Notes: generated by a model not told the origin, from the letters alone. Positions 8,907 to 17,353 are shown, numbered from the stretch's first letter. The stretch: 64,000 bases of DNA from Chryseobacterium pennae (GCF_003385515.1 NZ_QNVT01000013.1:1-64000), one strand, 5' to 3'. Numbers and translations are program-made.

Positions 8907-8937
8907 TTTGTACAAAGTCAGCTAGGAATTATCTTTG
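8907..8937 (+). promoter_or_regulatory. Bacteroidetes-type promoter for the PAP2 gene
   Basis: TTG at 8908-8910 and TATCTTTG at 8930-8937, separated by 19 bases, match the TTG/TAnnTTTG consensus. The likely start codon is about 40 bases downstream. Confidence 0.7.
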
Positions 8938-8978
8938 AGCCCTTTATAAGCTAAGAATAAACAGGGTTGAAAACAACA

Positions 8979-9968
8979 ATGATGAAAAAATTGAGATTTT
9001 TGCTATTGCCAATGTCTGTATTGGTTTATTCACAGGAGGTGGATACATTGCAGGTTAAAGAATTATCACAAGAGCTTGAATCTCCAAAAGTACAAACTTA
9101 TACTTTTAAAGACGGTTCTGTGCGAACCTATCCAAAACCTAAACTGCTGGATTTCGTAACCAAACTTCCCCGAAACTTTATCAATACCAATAAAGATTTT
9201 GTAGCAAAAGATCATGCCTATTATTTAGGAGGCGCTGTTGCATCTACATTGATCCTTTTACCTTTTGACCAGAAATTAATTGATAATTCAAGAGAATTGG
9301 GAGAAAGATGGGGGATGGATAAAGATAACAATTATACCAAACTGGGGGGCGTTTTCAAAATTCCCAAAGACATTGGATCTACATTATATCTTATAGGAAA
9401 TGGTTCTACATTAGTGTTTCTTGGAATCGGTTTTGGAGCCTACGGTTTAATTAAAAATGATTACAGAGCACAGGCAACCGCCAGTGGATTAATGGAAAGT
9501 TTAATCCTTTCCGGAGTTTTCACCCAAACCATTAAAAGAATTACCGGAAGAGAAAGCCCTTTTATCGCAGAAGAAAATGGAAATAAAGGCGGTGCATGGA
9601 ATCCCTTTCCAAGTTTCTCAGCATTTGGTAAAAATACCTCAAACTATGATGCAATGCCATCGGGACACTTAACAACCTTTATGGCCGGGATTACGGTTAT
9701 TGCAGACAACTATCCGGATGCACGATGGATAAAGCCTGTAGGATATACATTAGCTGGAGCCTTATGCTTTCAGATGATGCAGAGCAAAGTTCACTGGGCC
9801 TCAGATTATCCGTTAGCCTTATTAATGGGTTACTTTATTGGAAAAACAATATCAAAAAGCAGATATACAACTTCAGAAGGAACAATAGGAAAAACAAAAT
9901 ATAAATTTGACCTTATGGCCTCCCGCCAATGGGAATACAATATGGTAGGCGTAAAACTATCTTTTTAA
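8979..9968 (+). CDS. PAP2-family phosphatase-like protein
   Basis: I start the gene at ATG 8979 (MMKKLRFLLLPMSVLVYSQ, a signal peptide) rather than at TTG 8967. The core has PAP2 landmarks: the motif 2 PSGHLTT, and motif 3 as SKVHWASD with the catalytic His and Asp. Motif 1, usually K-x6-RP, reads KRITGRESP, with Ser where the phosphate-binding Arg is expected, and the Arg of motif 3 is Lys. Activity or substrate may therefore differ from typical lipid phosphatases. Hydrophobic segments near 72-90, 130-150 and the C-terminal half indicate a membrane protein acting on periplasmic lipid phosphates. Length is about 329 residues. Confidence 0.8.
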   Translation: MMKKLRFLLLPMSVLVYSQEVDTLQVKELSQELESPKVQTYTFKDGSVRTYPKPKLLDFVTKLPRNFINTNKDFVAKDHAYYLGGAVASTLILLPFDQKLIDNSRELGERWGMDKDNNYTKLGGVFKIPKDIGSTLYLIGNGSTLVFLGIGFGAYGLIKNDYRAQATASGLMESLILSGVFTQTIKRITGRESPFIAEENGNKGGAWNPFPSFSAFGKNTSNYDAMPSGHLTTFMAGITVIADNYPDARWIKPVGYTLAGALCFQMMQSKVHWASDYPLALLMGYFIGKTISKSRYTTSEGTIGKTKYKFDLMASRQWEYNMVGVKLSF

Positions 9969-10001
9969 TATACTGACTCATTTAATAAAAATCTATACCC
10001 G

Positions 10002-10042
10002 ATTCTCACATTTTCATAGAAGATGTGGGAATTTTGTTTTTT
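10002..10042 (+). terminator. Rho-independent terminator after PAP2 gene
   Basis: ATTCTCACAT (10002-10011) pairs with ATGTGGGAAT (10023-10032), with one wobble pair, followed by a T-rich tract. Confidence 0.65.
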
Positions 10043-10141
10043 TGAAGGATAAAAAAATCATAGAATTGAATAGAGAAATTGCACACAATACCACATTTTA
10101 TAGAGCAAAGTAGAATAGTTTTCACTATTTTTGGTCTGAAT

Positions 10142-10177
10142 AAGCCCTGTCAATCGTCTTTTTGGAGACGAGGGCTT
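10142..10177 (+). promoter_or_regulatory. Hairpin in the kdsB leader
   Basis: AAGCCCT (10142-10148) pairs with AGGGCTT (10171-10177), and inside it CGTCT pairs with AGACG. It lies just after a possible -7 box, TATTTTTGG at 10126-10134, and 28 bases before kdsB. No T-run follows, so it is not a simple terminator. It could stabilise or attenuate the kdsB message. Confidence 0.4.
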
Positions 10178-10204
10178 GAAATGACTTAATTAATATCGTA
10201 CTGA

Positions 10205-10927
10205 ATGAAAATAATCGCTGTCATCCCTGCGCGCTATGAAGCCAGCCGTTTTCCGGGAAAACTGATGCAGATACTGGGAGAAAAAACTGTTATTACCACG
10301 ACCTATCAGAATGTAGTGGAAACAGGTTTGTTTGATGAGGTATTTGTAGCAACAGATTCTGAAATCATCTTGGAGGAAATTACTAAGAATGGAGGAAAAG
10401 CTGTAATGACAGGACAACACGAAACAGGAAGCGACCGTATTGCCGAAGCGGTACAGAACATAGATTGCGATATCGTGATTAATGTTCAGGGCGACGAGCC
10501 TTTCCTTAAGCTGGAACCTTTGAAACAGTTGATTGAAGTTTTTAAACAAGACGATCAACAGGAAATCTCTCTGGCTTCCCTAAAAATAAAACTGTCAGAA
10601 AAAGAAGAAATAGAAAATCCGAATAATGTAAAAGTAATTACAGATAATAATGGTTTTGCTTTATATTTCAGCCGTTCTGCAATTCCTTTTCACAGAGAAA
10701 TTTCTTATGATGTAAGCTACTTTAAGCACATTGGAGTATATGCATTCAGAAAAGAAGCTTTATTACAGTTTTCAAAACTGGAAATGAAATCTTTGGAAAT
10801 ATCCGAAAAGATTGAATGCATCCGCTATCTGGAATACGGAATGAAAATCAAAATGATAGAAACCAATTTCGTTGGAGTAGGCATTGATACGCCGGAAGAC
10901 CTGGAAAAGGCGAGGAAGCTGATTTGA
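10205..10927 (+). CDS. kdsB: 3-deoxy-manno-octulosonate cytidylyltransferase (CMP-Kdo synthetase)
   Basis: A 240-residue enzyme that activates Kdo with CTP to give CMP-Kdo for the lipopolysaccharide core, in the cytoplasm. The N-terminus [18 protein letters not shown] is the nucleotide-binding signature of KdsB. Further landmarks are ATDSE, the [15 protein letters not shown] loop, INVQGDEPF and the [12 protein letters not shown] segment. Length is typical. The partner gene for Kdo-8-phosphate synthesis, kdsA, is also in this window but far away at 47460. It has its own leader and appears monocistronic. Confidence 0.95.
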   Translation: MKIIAVIPARYEASRFPGKLMQILGEKTVITTTYQNVVETGLFDEVFVATDSEIILEEITKNGGKAVMTGQHETGSDRIAEAVQNIDCDIVINVQGDEPFLKLEPLKQLIEVFKQDDQQEISLASLKIKLSEKEEIENPNNVKVITDNNGFALYFSRSAIPFHREISYDVSYFKHIGVYAFRKEALLQFSKLEMKSLEISEKIECIRYLEYGMKIKMIETNFVGVGIDTPEDLEKARKLI

Positions 10928-10990
10928 TCTCAAAATTTGAAAATGAGATCATTTGAGAATGTAATAATACCATTTTACTTTCTCTGGCTT

Positions 10991-11022
10991 TTTGCTTTTT
11001 ATCCCAATTCCCCTTATATTTG
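10991..11022 (+). promoter_or_regulatory. Bacteroidetes-type promoter
   Basis: TTG at 10992-10994 and TATATTTG at 11015-11022, separated by 20 bases. It sits just upstream of the broken gene at 11042 and would drive that gene and the LolA-like gene overlapping its end. Confidence 0.65.
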
Positions 11023-11041
11023 AATTGATAAATAAGTTATT

Positions 11042-11440
11042 TTGGTCAGGATCTTATTTTTAATCGCATTATTTTACGGTTCAGTTTTGAAATCTCAGGA
11101 TCTGAATCATAAAAAATTCTATGCCCAGATTCATCATAGCTGTGTGGCAACTACCAATGGAGCCTATGATAGATATACTTTTCTGGTCCTGGAATTTAAA
11201 AATAATATAATATATCCGGCGTATTTACAGATACCTTCCGGAGAGTAAAACAGCAAAGATCCTGTTACTTATAAATATGAAAATAAAATATTATATCTTA
11301 CAAAAACGTTAGGTTTTAAAGAAGATCCGGGACTGATTTTTAAATATGTAAATGGAAATCTGGTTCCGCAAAATAAAAAAAGCAAGCCAGACTTGATTTT
11401 TCGACCTTCTTTAAAGAACTATTTTAATAAAATTAAATGA
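11042..11440 (+). pseudogene. Secreted hypothetical protein gene interrupted by an in-frame TAA
   Basis: Reading from TTG at 11042 gives a signal peptide (MVRILFLIALFYGSVLKSQ) and 68 codons to a TAA at 11246-11248. The same frame then stays open for 63 more codons (starting NSKDPVTYKYENKILYL) to TGA at 11438-11440, which overlaps the next gene's ATG as ATGA. The lasting frame, the continuous composition and the tight coupling to the next gene suggest one 132-residue gene broken by a point mutation. No homologue is recognised. Alternatives are a functional short product or an error in the sequence. The promoter just upstream remains intact. Confidence 0.6.
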
Positions 11441-12102
11441 AAAAAATAATATACTTAATCCTTTTTACCGTTACAAGTTCATTGTATTATGGCCAGACTG
11501 CAAAGGAAATTATAGATAAAAATATTGAATTATCCGGAGGCCTAACCAATTGGAAGCTGTTAAACTCCGTATTGCTGCAAGGAAAAGTAGTATTGGGAAT
11601 TAAGGATGAGTATCCTATAAAAATATACCAGCAGAGACCTAATCTTACCAAAACGATCATTGTAATTGGAGGAAAAGAAACTGCGATTGAAGGTTTTGAC
11701 GGAAACAAAGGCTATGCAATGAACTATGCAGCCAATAAACTTCAGGTGTATCCGGAATATGTACCGGAAAATTTTGATAATGATTTTATTGACTGGGAAA
11801 ATAAAGGCTTTGATGCCAAATACCTTGGAAAGGAAAAAGTAGGCGAGATCTATTGCCATAAAGTAGAGCTGACCAAGAATGTGAATAAGAATATGTATTA
11901 TTTTGATACAACCACTTATATGCTTTTAAAGGAAATTAAAAAAGAAGAAACGGTAGTATATTCCGATTATAAAAAAGTAGGAAACCTTACGATGCCTTTC
12001 AGAATAGAATCTTCAAGTCCTAAAAAAGATGGTGATTATGTGATGCTTCTTAACAGAATAGATATTAACAAGGTCTTTCCGGCGAATATATTTAAGTTTT
12101 AA
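11437..12102 (+). CDS. LolA-like outer-membrane lipoprotein-sorting fold protein
   Basis: A 221-residue exported protein with a signal peptide (residues 1-20, ending YYGQ). The mature part starts TAKEIIDKNIELSGG, followed by alternating strands and an EGFDGNKGYAMN segment. It closes with the DYKKVGNLTMPFRIES motif typical of the LolA/LolB-like proteins of Bacteroidota that are often annotated as outer-membrane lipoprotein-sorting proteins. The fold is a half-barrel that can hold lipids; whether this copy carries lipoproteins is unknown. Its ATG overlaps the stop of the broken upstream ORF by four bases, so the two were probably translated together. The glutathione peroxidase gene follows 36 bases later. 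Confidence 0.75.
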   Translation: MKKIIYLILFTVTSSLYYGQTAKEIIDKNIELSGGLTNWKLLNSVLLQGKVVLGIKDEYPIKIYQQRPNLTKTIIVIGGKETAIEGFDGNKGYAMNYAANKLQVYPEYVPENFDNDFIDWENKGFDAKYLGKEKVGEIYCHKVELTKNVNKNMYYFDTTTYMLLKEIKKEETVVYSDYKKVGNLTMPFRIESSSPKKDGDYVMLLNRIDINKVFPANIFKF

Positions 12103-12138
12103 TTCATCAGCAGTTCCGGCTGCTTAAATTTATAAGAA

Positions 12139-12714
12139 ATGAAAAATATTTTTTTAATGCTGCTTTCTTTCATGGCGTTTCTGCAAAGCTGCACCAATCA
12201 AAAAAGTGAAATTTCTCAAGCAAAAACCAAAGAACTTATGGGAAAAACAATATATGACTTTAAAGTAGAAAGCCTTGACGGTAAGGAAATCAACTTTGCT
12301 GATTTCAAAGGAAAAAAAATCCTGATCGTGAATACAGCTTCAGAGTGCGGATTTACTCCTCAGTATGCTGATCTTGAAAAACTATATGAAGAATATAAAG
12401 ACAAATTGGTAATTGTAGGTTTCCCAGCCAATAACTTTGGCGGACAGGAACCAGGAAGCAATGCTGAAATCGGAACATTCTGCCAGAAAAACTATGGAGT
12501 AACATTCCCAATGGCCGCAAAAGTTTCTGTAAAAGGAGATGATACAGCACCTATCTTTAAATATTTAACAGAGCAGGAATTAAACGGAGTGAAGAATACA
12601 ACTGTTCTTTGGAACTTCACCAAATTCCTGATTGATGAGAACGGAAAACTGATTGATACTTATGTAAGTACAACCAAGCCTACAAGTGATGCCATTACAA
12701 AGCATTTGAAATAA
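12139..12714 (+). CDS. Glutathione peroxidase family thiol peroxidase (lipoprotein)
   Basis: A 191-residue Cys-type glutathione peroxidase that reduces hydroperoxides. The peroxidatic Cys70 is in NTASECGFTPQY, followed by the PANNFGGQEPG motif with Gln103. A second cysteine, C115 in GTFCQKNYGVTFPM, is placed as the resolving cysteine of the thioredoxin-dependent type. The catalytic Trp and Asn are in VLWNFTKFL. The N-terminus is a lipoprotein signal (MAFLQSC, Cys18), so it would act in the periplasm or at the membrane, and its electron donor there is not obvious. It lies 36 bases after the LolA-like gene and is closed by a strong terminator. Confidence 0.9.
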   Translation: MKNIFLMLLSFMAFLQSCTNQKSEISQAKTKELMGKTIYDFKVESLDGKEINFADFKGKKILIVNTASECGFTPQYADLEKLYEEYKDKLVIVGFPANNFGGQEPGSNAEIGTFCQKNYGVTFPMAAKVSVKGDDTAPIFKYLTEQELNGVKNTTVLWNFTKFLIDENGKLIDTYVSTTKPTSDAITKHLK

Positions 12715-12737
12715 ATAAAAAGTAAATTTATATACAG

Positions 12738-12766
12738 AAAGTGGATGCTATCATCCACTTTTTTTA
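12738..12766 (+). terminator. Rho-independent terminator
   Basis: AAAGTGGATG (12738-12747) and CATCCACTTT (12752-12761) form a perfect 10-bp stem with a 4-base loop, followed by T. It ends the glutathione peroxidase transcript. Confidence 0.85.
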
Positions 12767-12787
12767 TTTTTGAATAAATAATAACTC

Positions 12788-13303
12788 ATGAAAAAAATAT
12801 TTTTTGCAGTTTGTATTGTAGCCGCTTTTTTATCAGGATTTGCCTTTAAAGCAGTTACAGAAAAAGAATCTGATGATCTGAAAAGAGTAACAGGGATTGG
12901 TGGTATCTTTTTTAAATCTAAAGATCCAAAAAAAATAAGAGAATGGTATCAGCAACATTTGGGCCTTGAAGTTAATGAATACGGATCTGTTTTTGAATGG
13001 TATCAGGGTGCTGATAACTCTAAGAAAGGGTTCAGCCAATGGAGTCCTTTCAGTGAAAAAACAAAATATTTTCAACCTTCTGAAAAAGATTTTATGATTA
13101 ATTACCGGGTACAGGATCTTGAAAAGTTGGTAGAACAGTTAAAAAAAGAAAATGTAACCATTCTGGATAAAATTGAGAGCTATGACTATGGAAAATTCGT
13201 CCATATAATGGATATTGAAGGCAATAAAATAGAGCTTTGGGAGCCTAATGATATCGAATATGAAAAGCTGGGACAAAGTATGGGGAGTAAGACTACAAAA
13301 TAA
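12788..13303 (+). CDS. VOC-family (glyoxalase-like) protein
   Basis: A 171-residue protein with an N-terminal hydrophobic signal or anchor (residues 4-22) followed by one glyoxalase/bleomycin-resistance/dioxygenase (VOC) module of two beta-alpha-beta-beta-beta units. Landmarks are GIGGIFFKSKDPKKIREWYQ, the HLGLEVNEYG turn, and the closing FVHIMDIEGNKIELWEP, whose Glu is a typical metal ligand. Substrate unknown. A TATTTTTG box at 12765-12772 immediately after the previous terminator could serve as its -7 element. The exported location is less usual for VOC proteins. Confidence 0.82.
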   Translation: MKKIFFAVCIVAAFLSGFAFKAVTEKESDDLKRVTGIGGIFFKSKDPKKIREWYQQHLGLEVNEYGSVFEWYQGADNSKKGFSQWSPFSEKTKYFQPSEKDFMINYRVQDLEKLVEQLKKENVTILDKIESYDYGKFVHIMDIEGNKIELWEPNDIEYEKLGQSMGSKTTK

Positions 13304-13352
13304 ATTATATTTTTGTTCCGAATCTTTAAATAAAATACAAACTAAATCAAAG

Positions 13353-13414
13353 AATCTGTACAAATCTGTGGGTAAATAAAAATTACCACAGATTGCACGG
13401 ATTTATACAGATTT
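13353..13414. repeat. Interspersed CCACAGATT inverted repeat
   Basis: AATCTGTGGGTAA (13363-13375) faces TTACCACAGATT (13383-13394), with further AATCTGT and ACAGATT copies on both sides. The element lies between two convergent genes and may serve as a two-way terminator. Similar CACAGATT repeats are common between genes in this group of bacteria. Confidence 0.6.
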
Positions 13415-13431
13415 TTTAGGATACTATTTTA

Positions 13432-14091
13432 TCATCTATCAATTACCTTATCTGCAAAACAAAAAATATTTCCAAGCTTAATACTGGAGTAGCCATTACT
13501 TTTTATCTTAGAAGAATTAATCATAGCTTTTGCTAAAATATCTGTAGGCAAAGGCTTTTGACTTTCCAATAACCCTAGTTTATTCGCAAATTTTATAATC
13601 CGGCTGCCCAAAACTTCTCCCGTTCTTTCAGAATCTTTTCGCTCAAGCATTCCGGGTTTAAAAATGGTGATCTTATTAAAATGTAATTGTTTTACAGCGT
13701 CTTCCAGTTCTCCTTTCATTTTAGAATAAAAAATCCTTGATTTCGGATCAGCACCATAAGCAGAAACAAGTATATAATCTTCCACATCATTCTCTCTGGC
13801 AGCTTTCGCAAATTCATATTGGTAATCAAAATCTACTTTTTTCTGAGCTTCCTTGCTTCCTGCATTTTTCAGAGTAGTTCCCAGACATGAAAATGCAACA
13901 TCTCCCTTCACCATCTCTTTCCATTCTTCAGGTTTTTCAAAATCCACAACATGAACTTTAAGTCTTTCATTCTCAATGTCAACAGGTTTTCGTACAAAAA
14001 TATCGACTTCCTCAAAAGCCTTGTCGTTGAGTAACTGATTAACCAGATCTTTTCCTGTAGCGCCTGTAGCACCGATTACTAAAGCTTTCAT
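13432..14091 (-). CDS. NAD(P)-binding atypical short-chain dehydrogenase (HTATIP2-like)
   Basis: A 219-residue Rossmann protein. The N-terminus MKALVIGATGATGKDLV is the GxxGxxG dinucleotide-binding loop, and VAFSCLGTTLKNAGSKE and the DYILVSAYGADPKSRIFYSKMKGELE segment, with a Ser/Tyr-x3-Lys-like active region, place it with the NAD(P)H-binding proteins near HTATIP2/CC3. Substrate unknown; cytoplasmic. It is transcribed toward the VOC gene and away from the MmcQ/YjbR gene. Its upstream region holds a 7-bp tandem repeat. Confidence 0.82.
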   Translation of the reverse strand: MKALVIGATGATGKDLVNQLLNDKAFEEVDIFVRKPVDIENERLKVHVVDFEKPEEWKEMVKGDVAFSCLGTTLKNAGSKEAQKKVDFDYQYEFAKAARENDVEDYILVSAYGADPKSRIFYSKMKGELEDAVKQLHFNKITIFKPGMLERKDSERTGEVLGSRIIKFANKLGLLESQKPLPTDILAKAMINSSKIKSNGYSSIKLGNIFCFADKVIDR

Positions 14092-14145
14092 AACAATAGG
14101 GGTTTATGTAATGGTATTTTCTTTCTTAAATTTACTAAATTTGAA

Positions 14146-14181
14146 TAAAAGATAAAAGATAAAAGATAAAAGATAAAAGAT
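14146..14181. repeat. Five-copy 7-bp tandem repeat (TAAAAGA)
   Basis: TAAAAGA repeats exactly five times from 14146 to 14180. It lies between the divergent NAD-binding and MmcQ/YjbR genes, so a change in copy number would change promoter spacing for one or both. Further ATTA/ATCATT-type low-complexity sequence continues to about 14250. Confidence 0.8.
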
Positions 14182-14267
14182 CTTATCATTAAATATCTTA
14201 CCCATCAATCATCATTTATAAATTGTCATTAATCATATTACTCATTATTAATTACTTGTAAAAAACC

Positions 14268-14621
14268 ATGGATGCCAACGAAATACTAGACTATTGTCTT
14301 TCCAAAAAAGCAGTTACAGAAAGTTTCCCATTTGACAACGAAACCCTTGTACTGAAGGTAGACACCAAGATGTTCCTGCTAATGAGTCTGGAAAGACAGC
14401 CATTATCCATCAATGTAAAGACAGATCCAGAGTGGAGTGCAGAGCTTCGGGAGCAATATTCCCAGATTGAAGGAGCTTACCATATGAATAAAACCCATTG
14501 GAACTCTGTTGCAGTAGATGGGTTAAAAAGAGATTTGATCTTAAAACTTATTGATCAGTCATATGATCTGGTTTTTAAATCGCTGACAAAGAAAAGTAGG
14601 GAGCTTATTAATAATTCGTAA
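14268..14621 (+). CDS. MmcQ/YjbR family protein
   Basis: A 117-residue protein matching the MmcQ/YjbR family: MDANEILDYCLSKKAVTESFPFD at the start, then VLKVDTKMFLL, INVKTDPEWSAELREQY, and the MNKTHWNSVAVDG motif near the end. The family has a fold like the CyaY/phosphotransferase type and is often described as DNA-binding, but no clear function is established. It is a complete single-domain member in the cytoplasm and apparently monocistronic. It converges on the membrane-anchored DUF2931 gene. Confidence 0.88.
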   Translation: MDANEILDYCLSKKAVTESFPFDNETLVLKVDTKMFLLMSLERQPLSINVKTDPEWSAELREQYSQIEGAYHMNKTHWNSVAVDGLKRDLILKLIDQSYDLVFKSLTKKSRELINNS

Positions 14622-14681
14622 AATTTTATTTTTGATCAGCATATCGTACCTGTAAGAATTAAATATCATCTTACATTTTTA

Positions 14682-16196
14682 TTAATTCTTATCGTATTCA
14701 ATCATGTTGGTTTGTAAAAGCAATAGTTGATTTTTGCCATTCCTTAGCATTGCGGTTGCTGTTTTATCCTTTTGGCTAATATTAAATTCTATTGTAGCCT
14801 TGGTATTTTTTTGATGATTAAAAAAAGAATCAAACTGTTTAAAGGTTTTTTCTTCATTAAACTCAAAATCTACAGCGCATCGGTTACCGTTTTTATCATA
14901 CCATTTAATATATACATTTTTAGGAATGCCACGTTCTTCATAGATGTTGTTTTGAAGGGTTTCATCAAAAAATACAAAACGCTCAGCATTGTAAAACCTA
15001 AAATCAGCATCAGAGATTTTTATTTCCGGAGATACTACAAAGGTTGGACACCAGTTGTAACGTGTTCGCAATTTGTCCCAATAACCATAAGGGATAGGTT
15101 TGTTTTTTGTATGCTGTTGTGTTTTAAAAGGTATAATAGTGGTATCTGTTAATACTTTTTTGCGCCATTCCTGATTAAATACATCTCCATATTTAAGTCC
15201 TTCTCCATCAATTACTGGTTTGGTGATATTTACTTTTTCTGCAGAGTAGCGGCCAATTTCTATTTGACGACGCCCGCTGCTGCCAGCCCATACCACTAAT
15301 ATTCCTCCCGGAGCAAAACCCATAATAACACTGTTATAGTTTTCCTGTGTTTTTCTTTTACCTATTTGCTCAGTATAGGGTGTATTGAAGAGCATTTGCA
15401 GTTTGTTATAATCAATAGGACTGTTCAACCGGTAAAAACAATCTTCTGCAAATGAATACCAGGTAAGATCCAGTTCCTTGGGGAGTGACATTGTTTTCTT
15501 ATTTGTATTGCCTCCGTCTTCACCCCATTTTGCACCGTAATTTACAGTATTCCCTTCATTAAAGGTAAATTCATATCTTTCATTATTGGAAAGTAAAAAA
15601 ATACCTTTGTATAACTGCACGGGATAAGCATCTGGATTACTCATTGAACCACGCCATCCTTCTCCGGTTGCCTTTATATTACCTGTAGAAGCTACTGTTT
15701 CTTGTCTTTCATTATGTTGCACAATGTTATATACAATAGAGATAACAACAATATATATGATAATGACCGGAAGTAGCGTTTTGTATGATCTAATGGCCCA
15801 GGTTATTAGAATACTGCTGAAAACCGTCAAAAAAATACTCAGGATTAAAATGATGGGAAACATTTCTGAGATAAGATCACCCAAATCAGCATACAGCTTG
15901 TGTTCATATTCATCACCTAACGTACTCACAAATAATAAGACAGGCAAAAGCACACAGGAAGTAAGGTAAAATATAAAACCATAAGCCAGTTCAAAGATTA
16001 TATTGGGCTGATCAAGTAGGTTTAACTTTCTGCGAATGCCATTAAAACAGAAATAGAATAGGGTAATTAAAATAAAATAGGGTGAGCAGAATAGTGCTGC
16101 ATATACCAGATTTAAATCGGCATTCTGTGTACATAACATGCCCGCTAAACTCAATATGGTAACCAGAATAGCGGAGATAATAGATTTGAAAATCAT
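14682..16196 (-). CDS. Membrane protein with C-terminal DUF2931 domain
   Basis: A 504-residue protein. Residues 1-165 hold about five hydrophobic helices. From about 175 onward the sequence follows the tandem lipoproteins at the left of the window: YPVQLYKGIFLLSN, then LPKELDLTWYSFAEDCFYRL, then MGFAPGGILVVWAGSSGRRQIEIGR, then IPYGYWDKLRTRYNW. It is therefore the same DUF2931 domain held by a polytopic anchor instead of a lipid. Where the domain faces cannot be decided with certainty; a periplasmic side would agree with the lipoproteins. Function unknown. It stands alone, with a 361-base upstream gap. Confidence 0.78.
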   Translation of the reverse strand: MIFKSIISAILVTILSLAGMLCTQNADLNLVYAALFCSPYFILITLFYFCFNGIRRKLNLLDQPNIIFELAYGFIFYLTSCVLLPVLLFVSTLGDEYEHKLYADLGDLISEMFPIILILSIFLTVFSSILITWAIRSYKTLLPVIIIYIVVISIVYNIVQHNERQETVASTGNIKATGEGWRGSMSNPDAYPVQLYKGIFLLSNNERYEFTFNEGNTVNYGAKWGEDGGNTNKKTMSLPKELDLTWYSFAEDCFYRLNSPIDYNKLQMLFNTPYTEQIGKRKTQENYNSVIMGFAPGGILVVWAGSSGRRQIEIGRYSAEKVNITKPVIDGEGLKYGDVFNQEWRKKVLTDTTIIPFKTQQHTKNKPIPYGYWDKLRTRYNWCPTFVVSPEIKISDADFRFYNAERFVFFDETLQNNIYEERGIPKNVYIKWYDKNGNRCAVDFEFNEEKTFKQFDSFFNHQKNTKATIEFNISQKDKTATAMLRNGKNQLLLLQTNMIEYDKN

Positions 16197-16557
16197 TTTA
16201 TTATAGAATATCTATTTTGTTTTAAAGTTCGTACATCCGTTAGTATTTGTTGACTTTCTGCTAGTAGTCCATTCAGTCAGATTATTTACAAAAGATGTGA
16301 GGTTTAGTTACAACCTGAAGTGATACTAAGTAAATATAAATAAAATAATAAACCAAAATAGTTTTTATTGATTTATTATTAATGTTTAATAGACTTTTAG
16401 TGTATTTTTCAATACTGTTTTAAACTTATTTTTAATTATTTGGCATAAAATATAGGCAATTATTCTTTGTGAAATTAAAATTTTAAAGATATAGGTACGA
16501 ATTTTGTTGTCAAATAGCTGTGAAATATTAAATTGAAATTAATTAAAATAAGAATAA
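16197..16557. other. 361-base AT-rich intergenic gap
   Basis: The gap lies between divergent genes. It is very AT-rich, with long A/T runs and no open frame that looks coding. No promoter matching TAnnTTTG exactly was found; TATTCTTTG at about 16459-16467 is close but has one extra base. Confidence 0.5.
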
Positions 16558-17046
16558 ATGAAAAATCACTTTTTATTATTCATGGCAGCTGGTACATTGA
16601 TGCTATCAAGTTGTAATAAAGCAGAAAAGAAAACAGCTCCTGAAGCTTCAGTATCTGAAAAGGTTGCAGAAAATTCTTCTGATAATCTTAAGATAGAATT
16701 TACAGGTACAGAACAATTTACAATCAAAAATCCAAAACTTAAAGTAAGCTTATACGGAATAAGTGAAGGATTACAGGATACTCCTGCCACATTGATTGCA
16801 GAAAAGGAATTTGAAGGAAAAGCGATTCCTTTTACGATTGAATTACCATTACCGGCAGATGCTCAAAGCAAAATCAATCCAAAACCTATGAAGGGTGCTA
16901 AATATTATATAGCGACTGAATGGGATTCTGATGGTAATGGAAAAGCGAATGAAAAAGGAGATATCTTCATTGATCACGATAAAGCATTTCCGAATGTAAA
17001 ATTAAATAGTGACACCCAAAAAATCTATGTAAAGATTTTGAAATAA
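16558..17046 (+). CDS. Hypothetical lipoprotein with YbaY-like features
   Basis: A 162-residue protein with a lipoprotein signal (GTLMLSSC, Cys19) and a Lys/Glu/Ala/Ser-rich linker. The mature domain begins at KIEFTGTEQFTIKNPKLKVSLYGI and continues as beta strands to a DSDGNGKANEKGD loop, which looks like an EF-hand-type calcium loop and is followed by IFIDHDKAFPNVKL. The order of strands and the acidic loop recall lipoproteins related to the YbaY type, but the match is not firm. Function unknown. It is a single gene with its own terminator. Confidence 0.7.
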   Translation: MKNHFLLFMAAGTLMLSSCNKAEKKTAPEASVSEKVAENSSDNLKIEFTGTEQFTIKNPKLKVSLYGISEGLQDTPATLIAEKEFEGKAIPFTIELPLPADAQSKINPKPMKGAKYYIATEWDSDGNGKANEKGDIFIDHDKAFPNVKLNSDTQKIYVKILK

Positions 17047-17074
17047 ATTTTCAGCAAAATAAATCAAAGGATAG

Positions 17075-17110
17075 AACAGTTGTAAATAAAAATTTTACAG
17101 CTGTTTTTTT
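17075..17110 (+). terminator. Rho-independent terminator
   Basis: AACAGTTGTAAA (from 17075) pairs with TTTTACAGCTGTT (to 17105), with an AT loop and a following T-run. It ends the lipoprotein transcript. Confidence 0.7.
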
Positions 17111-17353
17111 AGTTATTTGAACTTCATTCCATGCTCATTTTATCACTTAGAATTATGAGCATGAAAACGATAAAATCCCAATTTTTAAGGTGTCTAAAAT
17201 GGCTACAATTAGATAAAAGTCTTTCAGCCGATTTGTTTAATAAATGATGAGGCAATAGAAACAAACCTGAATCCAAAATACAGAACGTTCCCGTTTCCGA
17301 AATGAGACATTACAAGTTTTTAGAAAAGCTATAAGAATATATTTAAAAATTGT

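Noticed and set aside
13432..14091. NAD-binding protein as the ketoreductase of the sulfonolipid pathway
   Set aside because: It resembles HTATIP2-like proteins rather than 3-ketosphinganine-type reductases and lies far from the pathway genes.
14146..14181. CRISPR-like appearance of short tandem repeats
   Set aside because: Units are only 7 bp with no spacers, and no cas genes are in the window.
17155..17247. 30-codon open frame before the GntR gene as a transposase remnant
   Set aside because: No transposase motif can be recognised in the translation, so only a possible decayed frame is noted.
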